Assembly (NCBI RefSeq): GCF_010548375.1
Contig: NZ_JAAGLY010000005.1
Location: 496,001-560,000, forward strand
DNA length: 64,000 nucleotides
Direction: 5' to 3'
Source of the DNA: Streptomyces sp. SID13726
GTDB lineage: Bacteria; Actinomycetota; Actinomycetes; Streptomycetales; Streptomycetaceae
This document shows, one piece after another, positions 7,835 through 15,170 of the stretch. The stretch's first letter is position 1. Each line of letters begins with the position of its first letter. A model generated the notes under the pieces. That model saw only the letters and a list, made by a program, of their open reading frames with translations. It was not told the DNA's origin and did not search any database. The position numbers were made by a program, and so were the translations under genes.

Positions 7835-8427
7835 ACGGCTCCTTCCGGATGCGGCGCGGGCGCGCTCGCCAAGTGCGCCGACGGATCGGCCAGTTGGGCG
7901 CGGAAACGATTCACCAGTTGCTGTGGCGTCGGTTCCACGCGCTTGCCCGCGGGGTGGCTGCGCGGTGCGCAGCGGACCCTGACCAGCGTGGGGGTGCCGG
8001 TCAGGTCCAGGGCGGCCAGCTCGTCGAGGTCGGCCACGGTGTGCGCGGCGGCGTAACCGGCCGCGAGGGCCATGGCCGCCGGGTCGCCGAGGGCCACGGT
8101 GCGCTGGCCGCCGGTGCTCTCGTGGGCGCCGTTGTCCAGGACCACGTGGACCAGGTTCGGCCGGTGCTCGGCGATCATCGGCAGACAGCCCGGGTTCATG
8201 GCGAACGAGCCGTCGCCGTCCAGCACCAGCACCCGGCGGTCCGGGTGGGCCAGGGCGATGCCGAGCCCGATCGGGGCGGCCATGCCCATCGACCCCACCA
8301 GATAGAAGTGGCTGTCGCGGTCCCGGAGGTTGTACACGTCCCGGGTGATGTAGCCGCACGTGGTCACCGTCAGGGCGGTGGACTCGCGCTCCAGCAGGAC
8401 GCCGAGGGCGTCACGGATGTCCAGCAA
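7831..8427 (-). CDS. Phosphonopyruvate decarboxylase, TPP-binding subunit
   Basis: The 198-residue protein is the C-terminal half of a Ppd-type thiamine-diphosphate decarboxylase. GSMGMAAPIGLGIALA is followed by VLDGDGSFAMNPG (GDG at 71-73) and VVLDNGAHES, the TPP/Mg motif with its Asn about 26 residues on. With the subunit encoded just upstream it decarboxylates phosphonopyruvate to phosphonoacetaldehyde, making the PepM equilibrium productive. The start is a TTG at 8427, with GGAAGG about 12 nt upstream. It must start there or later, because an in-frame TGA lies two codons before it. That TGA is the stop of the partner gene, so both halves share one reading frame. The end overlaps the aldolase start as GTGA. 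Confidence 0.92.
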   Translation of the reverse strand: MLDIRDALGVLLERESTALTVTTCGYITRDVYNLRDRDSHFYLVGSMGMAAPIGLGIALAHPDRRVLVLDGDGSFAMNPGCLPMIAEHRPNLVHVVLDNGAHESTGGQRTVALGDPAAMALAAGYAAAHTVADLDELAALDLTGTPTLVRVRCAPRSHPAGKRVEPTPQQLVNRFRAQLADPSAHLASAPAPHPEGAV

Positions 8428-8430
8428 CGC

Positions 8431-8955
8431 TCAGATCCCTTCCCGGACGATGAGTACGGCGGTGCTCCGGCCGGAGTCGTACTGCTTGAGGAACGCCTCC
8501 ACGGAGTCCTCCGGGCGGTCGTTGTCCAGCACCGTCCAGGGCAGGCCGAACACGTCGAGGAGCCGGGTGAGTTCGCGTCCGATGACGTCGTGCTCCACCG
8601 CGTCGTTGCCGTCGTGGCCGCGCCAGCTGACCACCAGCGGCAGATGGACGTCGTAGATGAGGTTGAACGAGGTGAGGACGTTCAGCGAGTAGCCGAGCCC
8701 CGAGTTCTGCATCAGGACCACGGGGTGCGCGCCCGCCACGGCCAGTCCGGAGGCCACGCCCAGGGCGCTGTCCTCACGCGGCGCGGGGAGGTAGACGGCC
8801 GGGCTTCCGGGCTGCTCCAGCAGCCGGAAGAACCCCTTCAGCAGGGAGCACGGCACCCCGGTGAAGTGGGTGTGCCCGCGGGCCACGAAGGCGTCGAGCA
8901 GGGTTTTCGCGACATCGGTTCCGGATTTCGGAGTTGACGAAGGTTTATGTGCCAC
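8431..8955 (-). CDS. Phosphonopyruvate decarboxylase, PYR-domain subunit
   Basis: The 174-residue protein is the N-terminal pyrimidine-binding half of Ppd: ARGHTHFTGVPCSLLKGFF, then PREDSALGVASGLAVAG with the conserved TPP-activating glutamate, and MQNSGLGYSLNVLTSF, a Ppd-family hallmark. Split Ppd subunits are known in rhizocticin-type clusters. A GTG at 8955 is preferred over the in-frame GTG at 8982 because GAAAGG lies 6 nt upstream of it. It is the first gene of the minus-strand operon, so the promoter should lie in the divergent gap at 8956-9652. Base composition of the first 20 codons is noticeably AT-richer than the rest. Confidence 0.9.
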   Translation of the reverse strand: MAHKPSSTPKSGTDVAKTLLDAFVARGHTHFTGVPCSLLKGFFRLLEQPGSPAVYLPAPREDSALGVASGLAVAGAHPVVLMQNSGLGYSLNVLTSFNLIYDVHLPLVVSWRGHDGNDAVEHDVIGRELTRLLDVFGLPWTVLDNDRPEDSVEAFLKQYDSGRSTAVLIVREGI

Positions 8956-9652
8956 GCATGACCTTTCTTTTACAGAAAACACACAGCTGGGTCACCGGCG
9001 GGCAATGGCTCTGCGGCGCCGGAGGGAAGGATCTTGCATGACCTCCAGGGGGTTCGCAATGAGATTCCGGAATACGGACAGGTTAATTCCATGGAAATCG
9101 AAGTCGGTTGACCGAATTACGATGTTTGAATCCGCGAGGTGCGGGAGCGGGGTTCCGCGTTCCGGTGGTCGGGCCGGTCGTACCGCGTGGAACCGGGGGT
9201 CGTGACGGTCGGGCCGCCCGTTCCGGCGAGTGGCGAGAATTCGCCCCACCGTCGAGGTGTCGAAACAGGGATGCCGAGGTCGGACAGGGTGCGGGGATCG
9301 AATTCGAGCCAGGTAGGGGTGGGTCGGATTGATGTGGGTTGTTTGTGTTACGTCCCCTCCACGGAGCGTGGTTTGCCCAGGTGGGGCCGGGTGAGGGTGT
9401 GGCTGGATTGCGGTGGGCGGGCGCTGATCCATGGCGTGTACAGTCGGCGCCGTTGACGTGTGGACGGCCTCGGGAGGGAACCCCGGGCCGCTGGTGCGGG
9501 GGAGGCACGTAAGAGCGTCGACGGCCGCGTCCGGCATTTTCCGGCGTAGCGCTCCGCACAGTGCCGTGCTTGAGCGCCGCCCCTTTCGCCACTTAGCGCC
9601 GTCGTTTTCTTTTCATTTTCGGTTCTTTCCGACATGCAACGGGGGTTGAATC
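8956..9652. promoter_or_regulatory. Divergent intergenic region between the two biosynthetic operons
   Basis: This 697-bp gap separates the phosphonate operon from the SHMT/aldolase operon and must hold both promoters. The part at 8960-9130 is clearly less GC-rich than its surroundings, with stretches such as TTTCTTTTACAG, as expected for a regulatory region. Near 9535 there is a short dyad CCGG-cattt-CCGG. A CAACGGGGG box at about 9638-9646 serves the plus-strand gene. I see no gene with convincing family signatures in it; several open frames cross it on both strands but none has a recognisable motif. Confidence 0.5.
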
Positions 9653-11140
9653 ATGCGCGCGGCAGAACAGGACAGCGGAACAGTCCTTGTCGACGACGGA
9701 ACGGTCCTGGTCGACGATGGAACGGTCCTTGTCGATGACGAGGCAAAAGCGGCGGTCGAGGCGGCCGAGGGAATTATCGAAGAGGCCTCGGGAAGTGACG
9801 ACGGCACCTTCGGCGAGGCCGCCTGGGCGGACGACCGGGTGGCGCATCTGCTGGAGCGGCTCACCTCGGACTTCGTGCTCGACAACACCTACCGCGAACA
9901 GCATCTGAGCCTCACGGCCAGCGAGAACTACCCGAGCCGGCTGGTGCGGATGCTCGGCAGCGGACTCCAGGGCGGCTTCTACGAGTTCGCCCCGCCGTAC
10001 CAGGCCGAGGCGGGCGAGTGGGCCTTCCCGGACTCCGGCGCCAACGCGTCCCTGGTGGGCAAGCTGACCGGGATCGGCCGGCAGCTCTTCGAGGCGGCCA
10101 CCTTCGACTGGCGGCCCAACGGCGGCTCGGTCGCCGAACAGGCCGTACTGCTCGGCACCTGCGGTCGCGGCGACGGCTTCGTGCACTTCGCGCACAAGGA
10201 CGGCGGTCACTTCGCCCTGGAGTCGCTGGCCGCCGCGGCCGGCGTCAACACCTACCACCTGCCGATGGTGGACCGGACCCTGCTCATCGACGTGGACCGG
10301 CTGGCCACGCTGTGCGCGGAGCACCCGGAGATCAAACTCGTCATCCTCGACCAGTCGTTCAAGCTGCGCTGGCAGCCGCTCGCGCAGATCAGGGCCGCGC
10401 TGCCCGAGGGGGTCTTCCTCGCGTACGACGCCAGTCACGACGGGGCGCTGATCGCGGGCGGGGCGCTGCCGCAGCCGACGCTGCTCGGCGCGGACGCCGT
10501 GCACGGCAACACGCACAAGACGATCGCCGGTCCGCAGAAGGCGTACATCGCCTTCCGGGACGCGGAACATCCCAAGCTCAAGGCCGTGTCGGACTGGGTC
10601 TGCCCGCAGATGCAGAGCAATTCGCACGCCGAGCTGATCGCGCCGATGTACGTGGCGCTCTCCGAGATCGCCCTCTACGGCCACGACTACGCACGGCAGA
10701 TCCTCGCCAACGCCAAGGCGCTCGCGCACGGTCTGCACGAGGAGGGGGTGCGGGTCTCCGGGGAGTCCTTCGGGTTCACCGAGACCCATCAGGTGCACGT
10801 CGTCACCGGCTCCGCCGCCGACGCGCTGCGGCTGTCCCTGGGCGACCTGGCCCACGCCGGCATCCGCACCACCAACATCGAGGTGCCCGGCGCCAACGGC
10901 CTGCACGGCCTCAGGCTCGGCGTCCAGGCGATGACCCGGCGCGGGCTGCGTGAGGCGGAGATGCGTGAAGTGGCCCGCCTGGTGGCCAAGGTGGTCCTCC
11001 GCCGCGCCGAACCCACCGCGGTCCGCGCCGAGGTGGCCGACCTCCTCCAGCACCACACCCTGGACCAGCTGGCCTACTCCTTCGACGCGTACGTCGACTC
11101 CCCGGCGGCGGCACGGCTGTTGGGGGAGGTGTTCCGGTGA
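9653..11140 (+). CDS. SHMT-fold PLP enzyme (possible transaldolase)
   Basis: The 495-residue fold-type I enzyme is related to serine hydroxymethyltransferase. LSLTASENYPS resembles the SHMT N-terminal LIASEN motif, YDASHDGALIAGG resembles VDMAHIAGL, and HGNTHKTIAGPQ carries the PLP lysine in the SHMT THKT context. The usual SHMT segment with GYPG and RYYGG is replaced by AEAGEWAFPDSG, so ordinary folate-dependent chemistry is doubtful. SHMT-like enzymes without it include threonine transaldolases and aldolases making beta-hydroxy amino acids. The N-terminus has an extra acidic leader with three GTVLVDD repeats. The ATG at 9653 has GGGGG 8 nt upstream. It is the first gene of a four-gene operon and overlaps the next gene as GTGA. 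Confidence 0.85.
   Translation: MRAAEQDSGTVLVDDGTVLVDDGTVLVDDEAKAAVEAAEGIIEEASGSDDGTFGEAAWADDRVAHLLERLTSDFVLDNTYREQHLSLTASENYPSRLVRMLGSGLQGGFYEFAPPYQAEAGEWAFPDSGANASLVGKLTGIGRQLFEAATFDWRPNGGSVAEQAVLLGTCGRGDGFVHFAHKDGGHFALESLAAAAGVNTYHLPMVDRTLLIDVDRLATLCAEHPEIKLVILDQSFKLRWQPLAQIRAALPEGVFLAYDASHDGALIAGGALPQPTLLGADAVHGNTHKTIAGPQKAYIAFRDAEHPKLKAVSDWVCPQMQSNSHAELIAPMYVALSEIALYGHDYARQILANAKALAHGLHEEGVRVSGESFGFTETHQVHVVTGSAADALRLSLGDLAHAGIRTTNIEVPGANGLHGLRLGVQAMTRRGLREAEMREVARLVAKVVLRRAEPTAVRAEVADLLQHHTLDQLAYSFDAYVDSPAAARLLGEVFR
9677..9739. repeat. Three 21-bp repeats encoding GTVLVDD
   Basis: Units at 9677-9697, 9698-9718 and 9719-9739 each encode GTVLVDD and differ only at a few, mostly third-codon, positions. 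They form an acidic N-terminal extension ahead of the SHMT-fold domain. Synonymous drift between copies suggests the peptide sequence is being kept. Confidence 0.95.
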
Positions 11141-13278
11141 GCGGGACGATCCGGGAGGGGGCGGCGGGGGCGGGCGCGGGTGCGGGTGCGGGCCGCAAGG
11201 CGGACACGGGGAGCTCCGCGGGCTCCATGGTGCCGGGTACGCCGAGGGCCTCCGCGTCAGTGACGTCCGCGAGCGCCATGGCGCCGGGTACGCCGAGGGC
11301 CTCCGCCCCTGTGACCTCCGCGAACTCCATGGCGCCGGGCGCGCCGAAGGCCCCCACCCCAGTGACCTCCGCGAACTCCACGCCGCCCGGCACGCCGAAG
11401 GCCCCCGCACCCGGCACTCCCACCACCCCCCTCACCCGCCTCATCCCCGGCCCCCCGCTACCCCCCGGCGTGCTCCGCACCCCCGCCCGCCGCAGCCGTG
11501 CCGATCTCCCGCACGCGGTGATCAGCGCGGAGGTCTGGCACACCGGATGGGCGCGGGCGGCGCTGGAGCGGCTGGAGCTGCGGACGGTCATCGCCGACGA
11601 GCGGTTGCCGTGCGAGCGGGTGCTCGACACGCTGGCCGCGCAGTCGGTGGCGTTCGTGTGCGAGGAGCTGCCGGTCAGCGGGCTGGCGGCGATGGGGTGG
11701 GCGGCGCGGCGCACCGAGGCGCTGCGCAGGGACGACCCGCTGCTCGGCGTGGTCTTCCTGGTCGAGGACGACCGGGCCCTGGACCCACGGGCCCTCGGCC
11801 CGCTGGTGCGCACCCTGTCGCCCGGCGACACGGACCTGCCCGACTTCCTCGCCGAAGTGCAGCGCGTACGGCGGGAGTTCCACTGGGAGTTGCGCAACCG
11901 CCGTCCCGGCGCACTCCCGCCCGGCACCGCGACCCCGCCCCCGGCCCGATGGACCGGAACCGTGCCGAACTTCAACGTGAAGCACCCGTCCATGCTGCTG
12001 CCGTACGCCCTGCTCTCGGCCCGCACCCGCCGCGAGGTCTACTGCGAGATCTCGCCGCAGGAAGCCCTGCTGTTCGTCGCGGACAGCGCGGCGAGGGGCC
12101 CGGCCGCCGCCGTCGCCGAGGTCTTCCGCACGCTCCGCCAGGACGTCGACCGGCTCAACACCGCCCTCGGCTCCCGGCTGCGCCTGCACCTCGACCACGC
12201 CGACGACCACGAGGTGATCCAGGCCGCCTGCGAGGCCGGGTTCGACTCGGTCATGGTCGACGGCAGCGGCCGTACCCTGCACCAGAACGTCCTGTTCACC
12301 AACGCGGCCACCGAACTCGCCCGGCGCTACGGCGTCCTGGTCGAGGGCGAGATCGGCTCCATCGACGGCGCCGGGCTGCGCAAGTGGAACAAGACCACCA
12401 CCGGCGACTTCGCGAGGTTCGTCGAGAACACCGACCTCGACCTGATCGGTGCGCACGTCGGCCAGTTCCACAGCTTCGACTACGGCTTCGCCGGCACCCG
12501 GCGCTCGCTCGCCGAGGTCGGGCTGCTTGACGACCGGGCCACCGGCGACGACCTGCACGCCTTCGCGGAGGCCTGCGCGCGGGTCGAGCAGGACCTCACC
12601 GACGCCGGGCTGCCGCGCTACTCCGCCGAGCACCGGCTGGTGGCGGCGCTGGCCCGCCGGGCCGCCACGGAGGACGAAGTCCCGCGCCTGGACGCCGTGT
12701 TCCGCGAGGCGCGCAGCCGAGTCCCGGTCTTCCAGCGGCCGTTGCTCGACGCCCTGGAGCGGGAGTGGCTGGAGCGCAGGCTGGCCAAGACCCGCCGGAA
12801 GACCGAACTGTGGGACGAGGTCTTCGCCACCGAGCCCGCCCGCGAACACCGGTACGCGGCCATCGACCACGGACTCGTCCAGGCCCTCACCGGAGCCCTG
12901 GAGGGCACCGGCCGCGCGCTCGTCGTGCACGGCGGCAGCTCGCTGTCCCGGGTCGACCTCACCACCCTGCCCGGCCACGGCGTCGCCCGGGTGAACTTCG
13001 GCAGCGGCGTCTACGCCGACTACCTGGAGGCCCTGCGCGCCCAACTGCCCGCCGATCTCGCCGCCGACCTCCCCGAGGGACTCAATTCTCTTACGGGTGA
13101 AGGGACTTGGAAGCATGTGCGGCGCATGTCGTACCTTGCGGAGGCGACACGTGACTGGCGGTCCTGGACCGAGGCACCGCCGTCCTTCGTCGACACCTTC
13201 GTCAGCCGGCTGGAGCGGTGCTACGCGGCCCCGCTCCGTGGCCGTACGCCCGCCGAGGCCCCGGGAGGCCGCAGTTGA
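11137..13278 (+). CDS. Class II aldolase domain with a long N-terminal extension
   Basis: The protein has 713 residues. Residues about 1-105 are a low-complexity Ala/Pro/Thr segment with four 17-residue repeats. Residues about 125-250 form an unknown globular part. From about 270 it is a class II (zinc) fructose-bisphosphate-aldolase-type barrel: VPNFNVKHPSML, then LHLDHADDHEVIQ (catalytic Asp and first His ligand), VEGEIGSIDG, IGAHVGQFHS and VVHGGSSLSRVDL (His ligands), and VARVNFGSG (phosphate-binding loop). All expected ligands are present, so it should be active on a phosphate- or phosphonate-bearing aldol substrate (inference). The canonical FBA is about 340 residues, so this is roughly double. 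The GTG start overlaps the SHMT-like stop. Confidence 0.85.
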   Translation: MSGTIREGAAGAGAGAGAGRKADTGSSAGSMVPGTPRASASVTSASAMAPGTPRASAPVTSANSMAPGAPKAPTPVTSANSTPPGTPKAPAPGTPTTPLTRLIPGPPLPPGVLRTPARRSRADLPHAVISAEVWHTGWARAALERLELRTVIADERLPCERVLDTLAAQSVAFVCEELPVSGLAAMGWAARRTEALRRDDPLLGVVFLVEDDRALDPRALGPLVRTLSPGDTDLPDFLAEVQRVRREFHWELRNRRPGALPPGTATPPPARWTGTVPNFNVKHPSMLLPYALLSARTRREVYCEISPQEALLFVADSAARGPAAAVAEVFRTLRQDVDRLNTALGSRLRLHLDHADDHEVIQAACEAGFDSVMVDGSGRTLHQNVLFTNAATELARRYGVLVEGEIGSIDGAGLRKWNKTTTGDFARFVENTDLDLIGAHVGQFHSFDYGFAGTRRSLAEVGLLDDRATGDDLHAFAEACARVEQDLTDAGLPRYSAEHRLVAALARRAATEDEVPRLDAVFREARSRVPVFQRPLLDALEREWLERRLAKTRRKTELWDEVFATEPAREHRYAAIDHGLVQALTGALEGTGRALVVHGGSSLSRVDLTTLPGHGVARVNFGSGVYADYLEALRAQLPADLAADLPEGLNSLTGEGTWKHVRRMSYLAEATRDWRSWTEAPPSFVDTFVSRLERCYAAPLRGRTPAEAPGGRS
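11221..11424. repeat. Four 51-bp in-frame repeats in the class II aldolase gene
   Basis: Units start at 11221, 11272, 11323 and 11374. Each encodes a 17-residue variant of (S/N)SMAPGTPRASAPVTSA. Adjacent copies differ by several substitutions. The segment is a probable disordered linker or tail preceding the first globular domain. Confidence 0.92.
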
Positions 13279-13760
13279 GTCCCTTCGAGCAGATCGTCGA
13301 CCTCCTCGAGCGTGAGAAGGCCAGGTACCGCGTGGTCGAGCACCCGGCCGAGGGGCGCTCCGAGGAGGTGTCCGCGGTGCGCGGCACCAGCGTGGCGCAG
13401 GGCGCGAAGGCGCTGGTGTGCCGGGTGAAGGGGATCGACTCCCCGGCGGTGCTCGCCGTGCTGGCGGGCGACCGGCGCGCGGACCTGAAGAAGGTCGTCG
13501 CCGCGGTCGAGGGCAAGAAGGGCGGCTTCGCCCCCTCGGACCTCGCCGAGGAACTCACCGGCTGCGTGGTCGGCGCGATCCCGCCGCTGTCGCTGTCGGG
13601 GACGCTGCCGGTCGTCGCGGACGAGGAGTTCCTCGCCGCCCACGAGGAGATCGCCTTCAACGCGGGGCGCCTCGACCGCTCCGTGGTCATGGCCACCGAG
13701 GACTACGTACGGATCGTGGCGCCCGCGGTGGCACCCATCGCGGCGGCCGCCGCGCAGTAG
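13275..13760 (+). CDS. YbaK/ProX-type aminoacyl-tRNA deacylase domain protein
   Basis: The protein of about 161 residues fits the YbaK/EbsC tRNA-editing fold: YRVVEHPAEGRSEEVSAVRG at the N-terminus, QGAKALVCRVKG with the conserved lysine, DLKKVVAAVEGKKGGFAPS, and GCVVGAIPPLSL. Stand-alone proteins of this family hydrolyse mischarged aminoacyl-tRNAs. In a cluster making an unusual amino acid, trans-editing would protect the producer, as FthB does for fluorothreonine. I choose a TTG at 13275, where the stop of the previous gene overlaps and GGGAGG lies 6 nt upstream; longer starts would run about 60 nt into the aldolase gene. Confidence 0.82.
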   Translation: MSPFEQIVDLLEREKARYRVVEHPAEGRSEEVSAVRGTSVAQGAKALVCRVKGIDSPAVLAVLAGDRRADLKKVVAAVEGKKGGFAPSDLAEELTGCVVGAIPPLSLSGTLPVVADEEFLAAHEEIAFNAGRLDRSVVMATEDYVRIVAPAVAPIAAAAAQ

Positions 13761-13788
13761 GACCGACAACAAAGGGGGGTGCGTCGGC

Positions 13789-14844
13789 GTGCGGCTGCGC
13801 ATCGGGGCACAGTTCGTCGCGCTGGCGTGCGCGTGGGGCTCGAGTTTCCTGTTCATCAAGGTCGCGCTGGACGGGCTGACCCCCGGTCAGGTGGTGTGGG
13901 GCCGGCTGGTGCTGGGCGCGCTGGCGCTCTGCGCGGTCATGGCGGTCACCCGCAGCCGGATCCCCCGGGACCCCGGGCTCTGGCTGCGGCTGTCCGCGGT
14001 GTCCGTCCTGCTGTGCGTCGTGCCCTTCCTGCTCTTCTCCTGGGCCGAGCAGCACCTCGACTCCGGCATGGCGAGCATCCTCAACGCCACCACCCCGCTG
14101 CTCACCCTCGCGGTCGGCACGGTCGCGCTGGCCGACGAACGGCTGAACCGGCGCCGTACGACCGGACTGCTCGCCGGGTTCGCCGGGGTGCTGGTGCTGA
14201 TCGGGCCCGGGGGCCTGACGGGCGGGGGCGGCGACCTCCTCGCCGAGCTCGCCTGTCTGGGCGCCACCGCCTGCTACGGCGTCGCCTTCGTCTACCTGCG
14301 CCGGTTCGTCGCCCCGCTCGGACTGCCCGCGGTGAGCGTCGCCTTCGTGCAGGTCACCATCGGCGCGGTCATCATGCTGGCGGCCACGCCCTGGCTCGCC
14401 GCGCCCGCGCCCCGCGTCGACGCGCCGATCGCGCTGAGCATGCTGGCGCTGGGCGCCCTGAGCACCGGCCTCGCCTATCTGTGGAACAACAACATCGTCC
14501 AGGCCTGGGGCGCGGTGAACGCCGCCGCGGTCACCTATCTCACCCCGGTCGTCGGCGTCACGGCGGGCGTGCTCCTGCTGGACGAACGCCTGGCCTGGAA
14601 CCAACCCGTCGGCGCGCTGCTGGTCATCGCCGGGATCATGGCGGCGCACGGGGCGCCGAAGGGGTCCGGGGCGGGGGAGACGTTGGAAGGGGCGGACACG
14701 GTGGAGACCGTCGAAGGGGCGGACACGGTGGGGACCGTAGAAGCGGTGGGCACGGTGGAGACCGTAGAAGCGGTGGGCGCGGTGGAGACCGTAGAAGCCG
14801 TGGACACGGCGACCCCTGCCGCAGACGAGCACGTGGTGCGCTGA
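13789..14844 (+). CDS. EamA/DMT-family exporter
   Basis: The 351-residue membrane protein has about ten hydrophobic helices in two EamA halves (LACAWGSSFLFIKVALDG and LACLGATACYGVAFVYLRR mark the repeat). EamA proteins export amino acids and metabolites. As the last gene of the operon, after a tRNA-editing protein, it is the likely exporter of the amino acid or peptide product (inference). The tail from about residue 305 is not membrane: four 9-residue VETVEAVGT-type repeats form an acidic cytoplasmic extension. The GTG at 13789 follows a G-rich AAAGGGGGG box. Confidence 0.87.
   Translation: MRLRIGAQFVALACAWGSSFLFIKVALDGLTPGQVVWGRLVLGALALCAVMAVTRSRIPRDPGLWLRLSAVSVLLCVVPFLLFSWAEQHLDSGMASILNATTPLLTLAVGTVALADERLNRRRTTGLLAGFAGVLVLIGPGGLTGGGGDLLAELACLGATACYGVAFVYLRRFVAPLGLPAVSVAFVQVTIGAVIMLAATPWLAAPAPRVDAPIALSMLALGALSTGLAYLWNNNIVQAWGAVNAAAVTYLTPVVGVTAGVLLLDERLAWNQPVGALLVIAGIMAAHGAPKGSGAGETLEGADTVETVEGADTVGTVEAVGTVETVEAVGAVETVEAVDTATPAADEHVVR
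14701..14808. repeat. Four 27-bp in-frame repeats at the 3' end of the exporter gene
   Basis: Units at 14701, 14728, 14755 and 14782 encode VETVEGADT, VGTVEAVGT, VETVEAVGA and VETVEAVDT. The reading frame is kept throughout. The DNA identity between neighbouring copies is high, which points to recent duplication. Confidence 0.93.
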
Positions 14845-14862
14845 TACCGGCGCGCCCCCGCG

Positions 14863-15153
14863 TCACCGGGCCCGGTCGCCCCCACGCCTCAGCATCCGCG
14901 CGCACCAGCCGATGACCGTCGCGTTGACCACGGCGCCGAACGCCACCGCGAGCACCACCATCACCCAGCCGTCCGGGAGGGCGAGCAGGACGAGGCTGCA
15001 CGGGGCCGTGGCCAGCAGCGGGATGACGCCCGCCATCGACTCGTCCGAGGAGTCGCCGACGGTCACCACGATCGCCCAGACGAGGAGCGCGGCGCAGAGG
15101 GCCAGATAGATGAGCGCGGCCGGGCTGGTGAGGGCCTTGCGGAGGGCTGTCAC
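14863..15153 (-). CDS. Small membrane protein (SCO4225-like)
   Basis: The 96-residue protein has two to three hydrophobic helices: PAALIYLALCAALLVWAIVV near residues 10-30, then a second around 45-80. It resembles small membrane proteins I know from Streptomyces as the SCO4225 family, of unknown function. The GTG at 15153 lies 17 nt after the response regulator stop, so it probably shares a transcript with the two-component system. Confidence 0.7.
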   Translation of the reverse strand: MTALRKALTSPAALIYLALCAALLVWAIVVTVGDSSDESMAGVIPLLATAPCSLVLLALPDGWVMVVLAVAFGAVVNATVIGWCARMLRRGGDRAR

Positions 15154-15170
15154 GGGAGCGTCCTTGCTGG

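Noticed and set aside
7831..8955. Acetolactate-synthase-like or sulfopyruvate decarboxylase identity for the TPP subunits
   Set aside because: The SLNVLTSF and GSMGMA segments and neighbouring PepM fit phosphonopyruvate decarboxylase better. Sulfopyruvate decarboxylase is a close relative but lacks this context.
8992..9537. A 181-codon minus-strand open frame in the divergent gap upstream of the Ppd genes
   Set aside because: It is Pro/His/Arg-rich in its first two thirds with no family motif. The AT-richer last 45 codons have third positions unlike Streptomyces genes. No ribosome binding site supports a start. I treated the gap as regulatory, though a small peptide there cannot be excluded.
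4777..9592. RiPP precursor peptide to go with the HPr-kinase-like gene (lasso-peptide kinases are related)
   Set aside because: No short Cys- or Asp-rich precursor frame, leader peptidase, cyclase or B1/B2 protein is present in the window. The kinase fits the phosphonate pathway better.
9653..14844. TTA (bldA-dependent) codons in the plus-strand operon
   Set aside because: The TTA triplets I examined near 9773 and 13092 are out of frame. I did not check every gene codon by codon.
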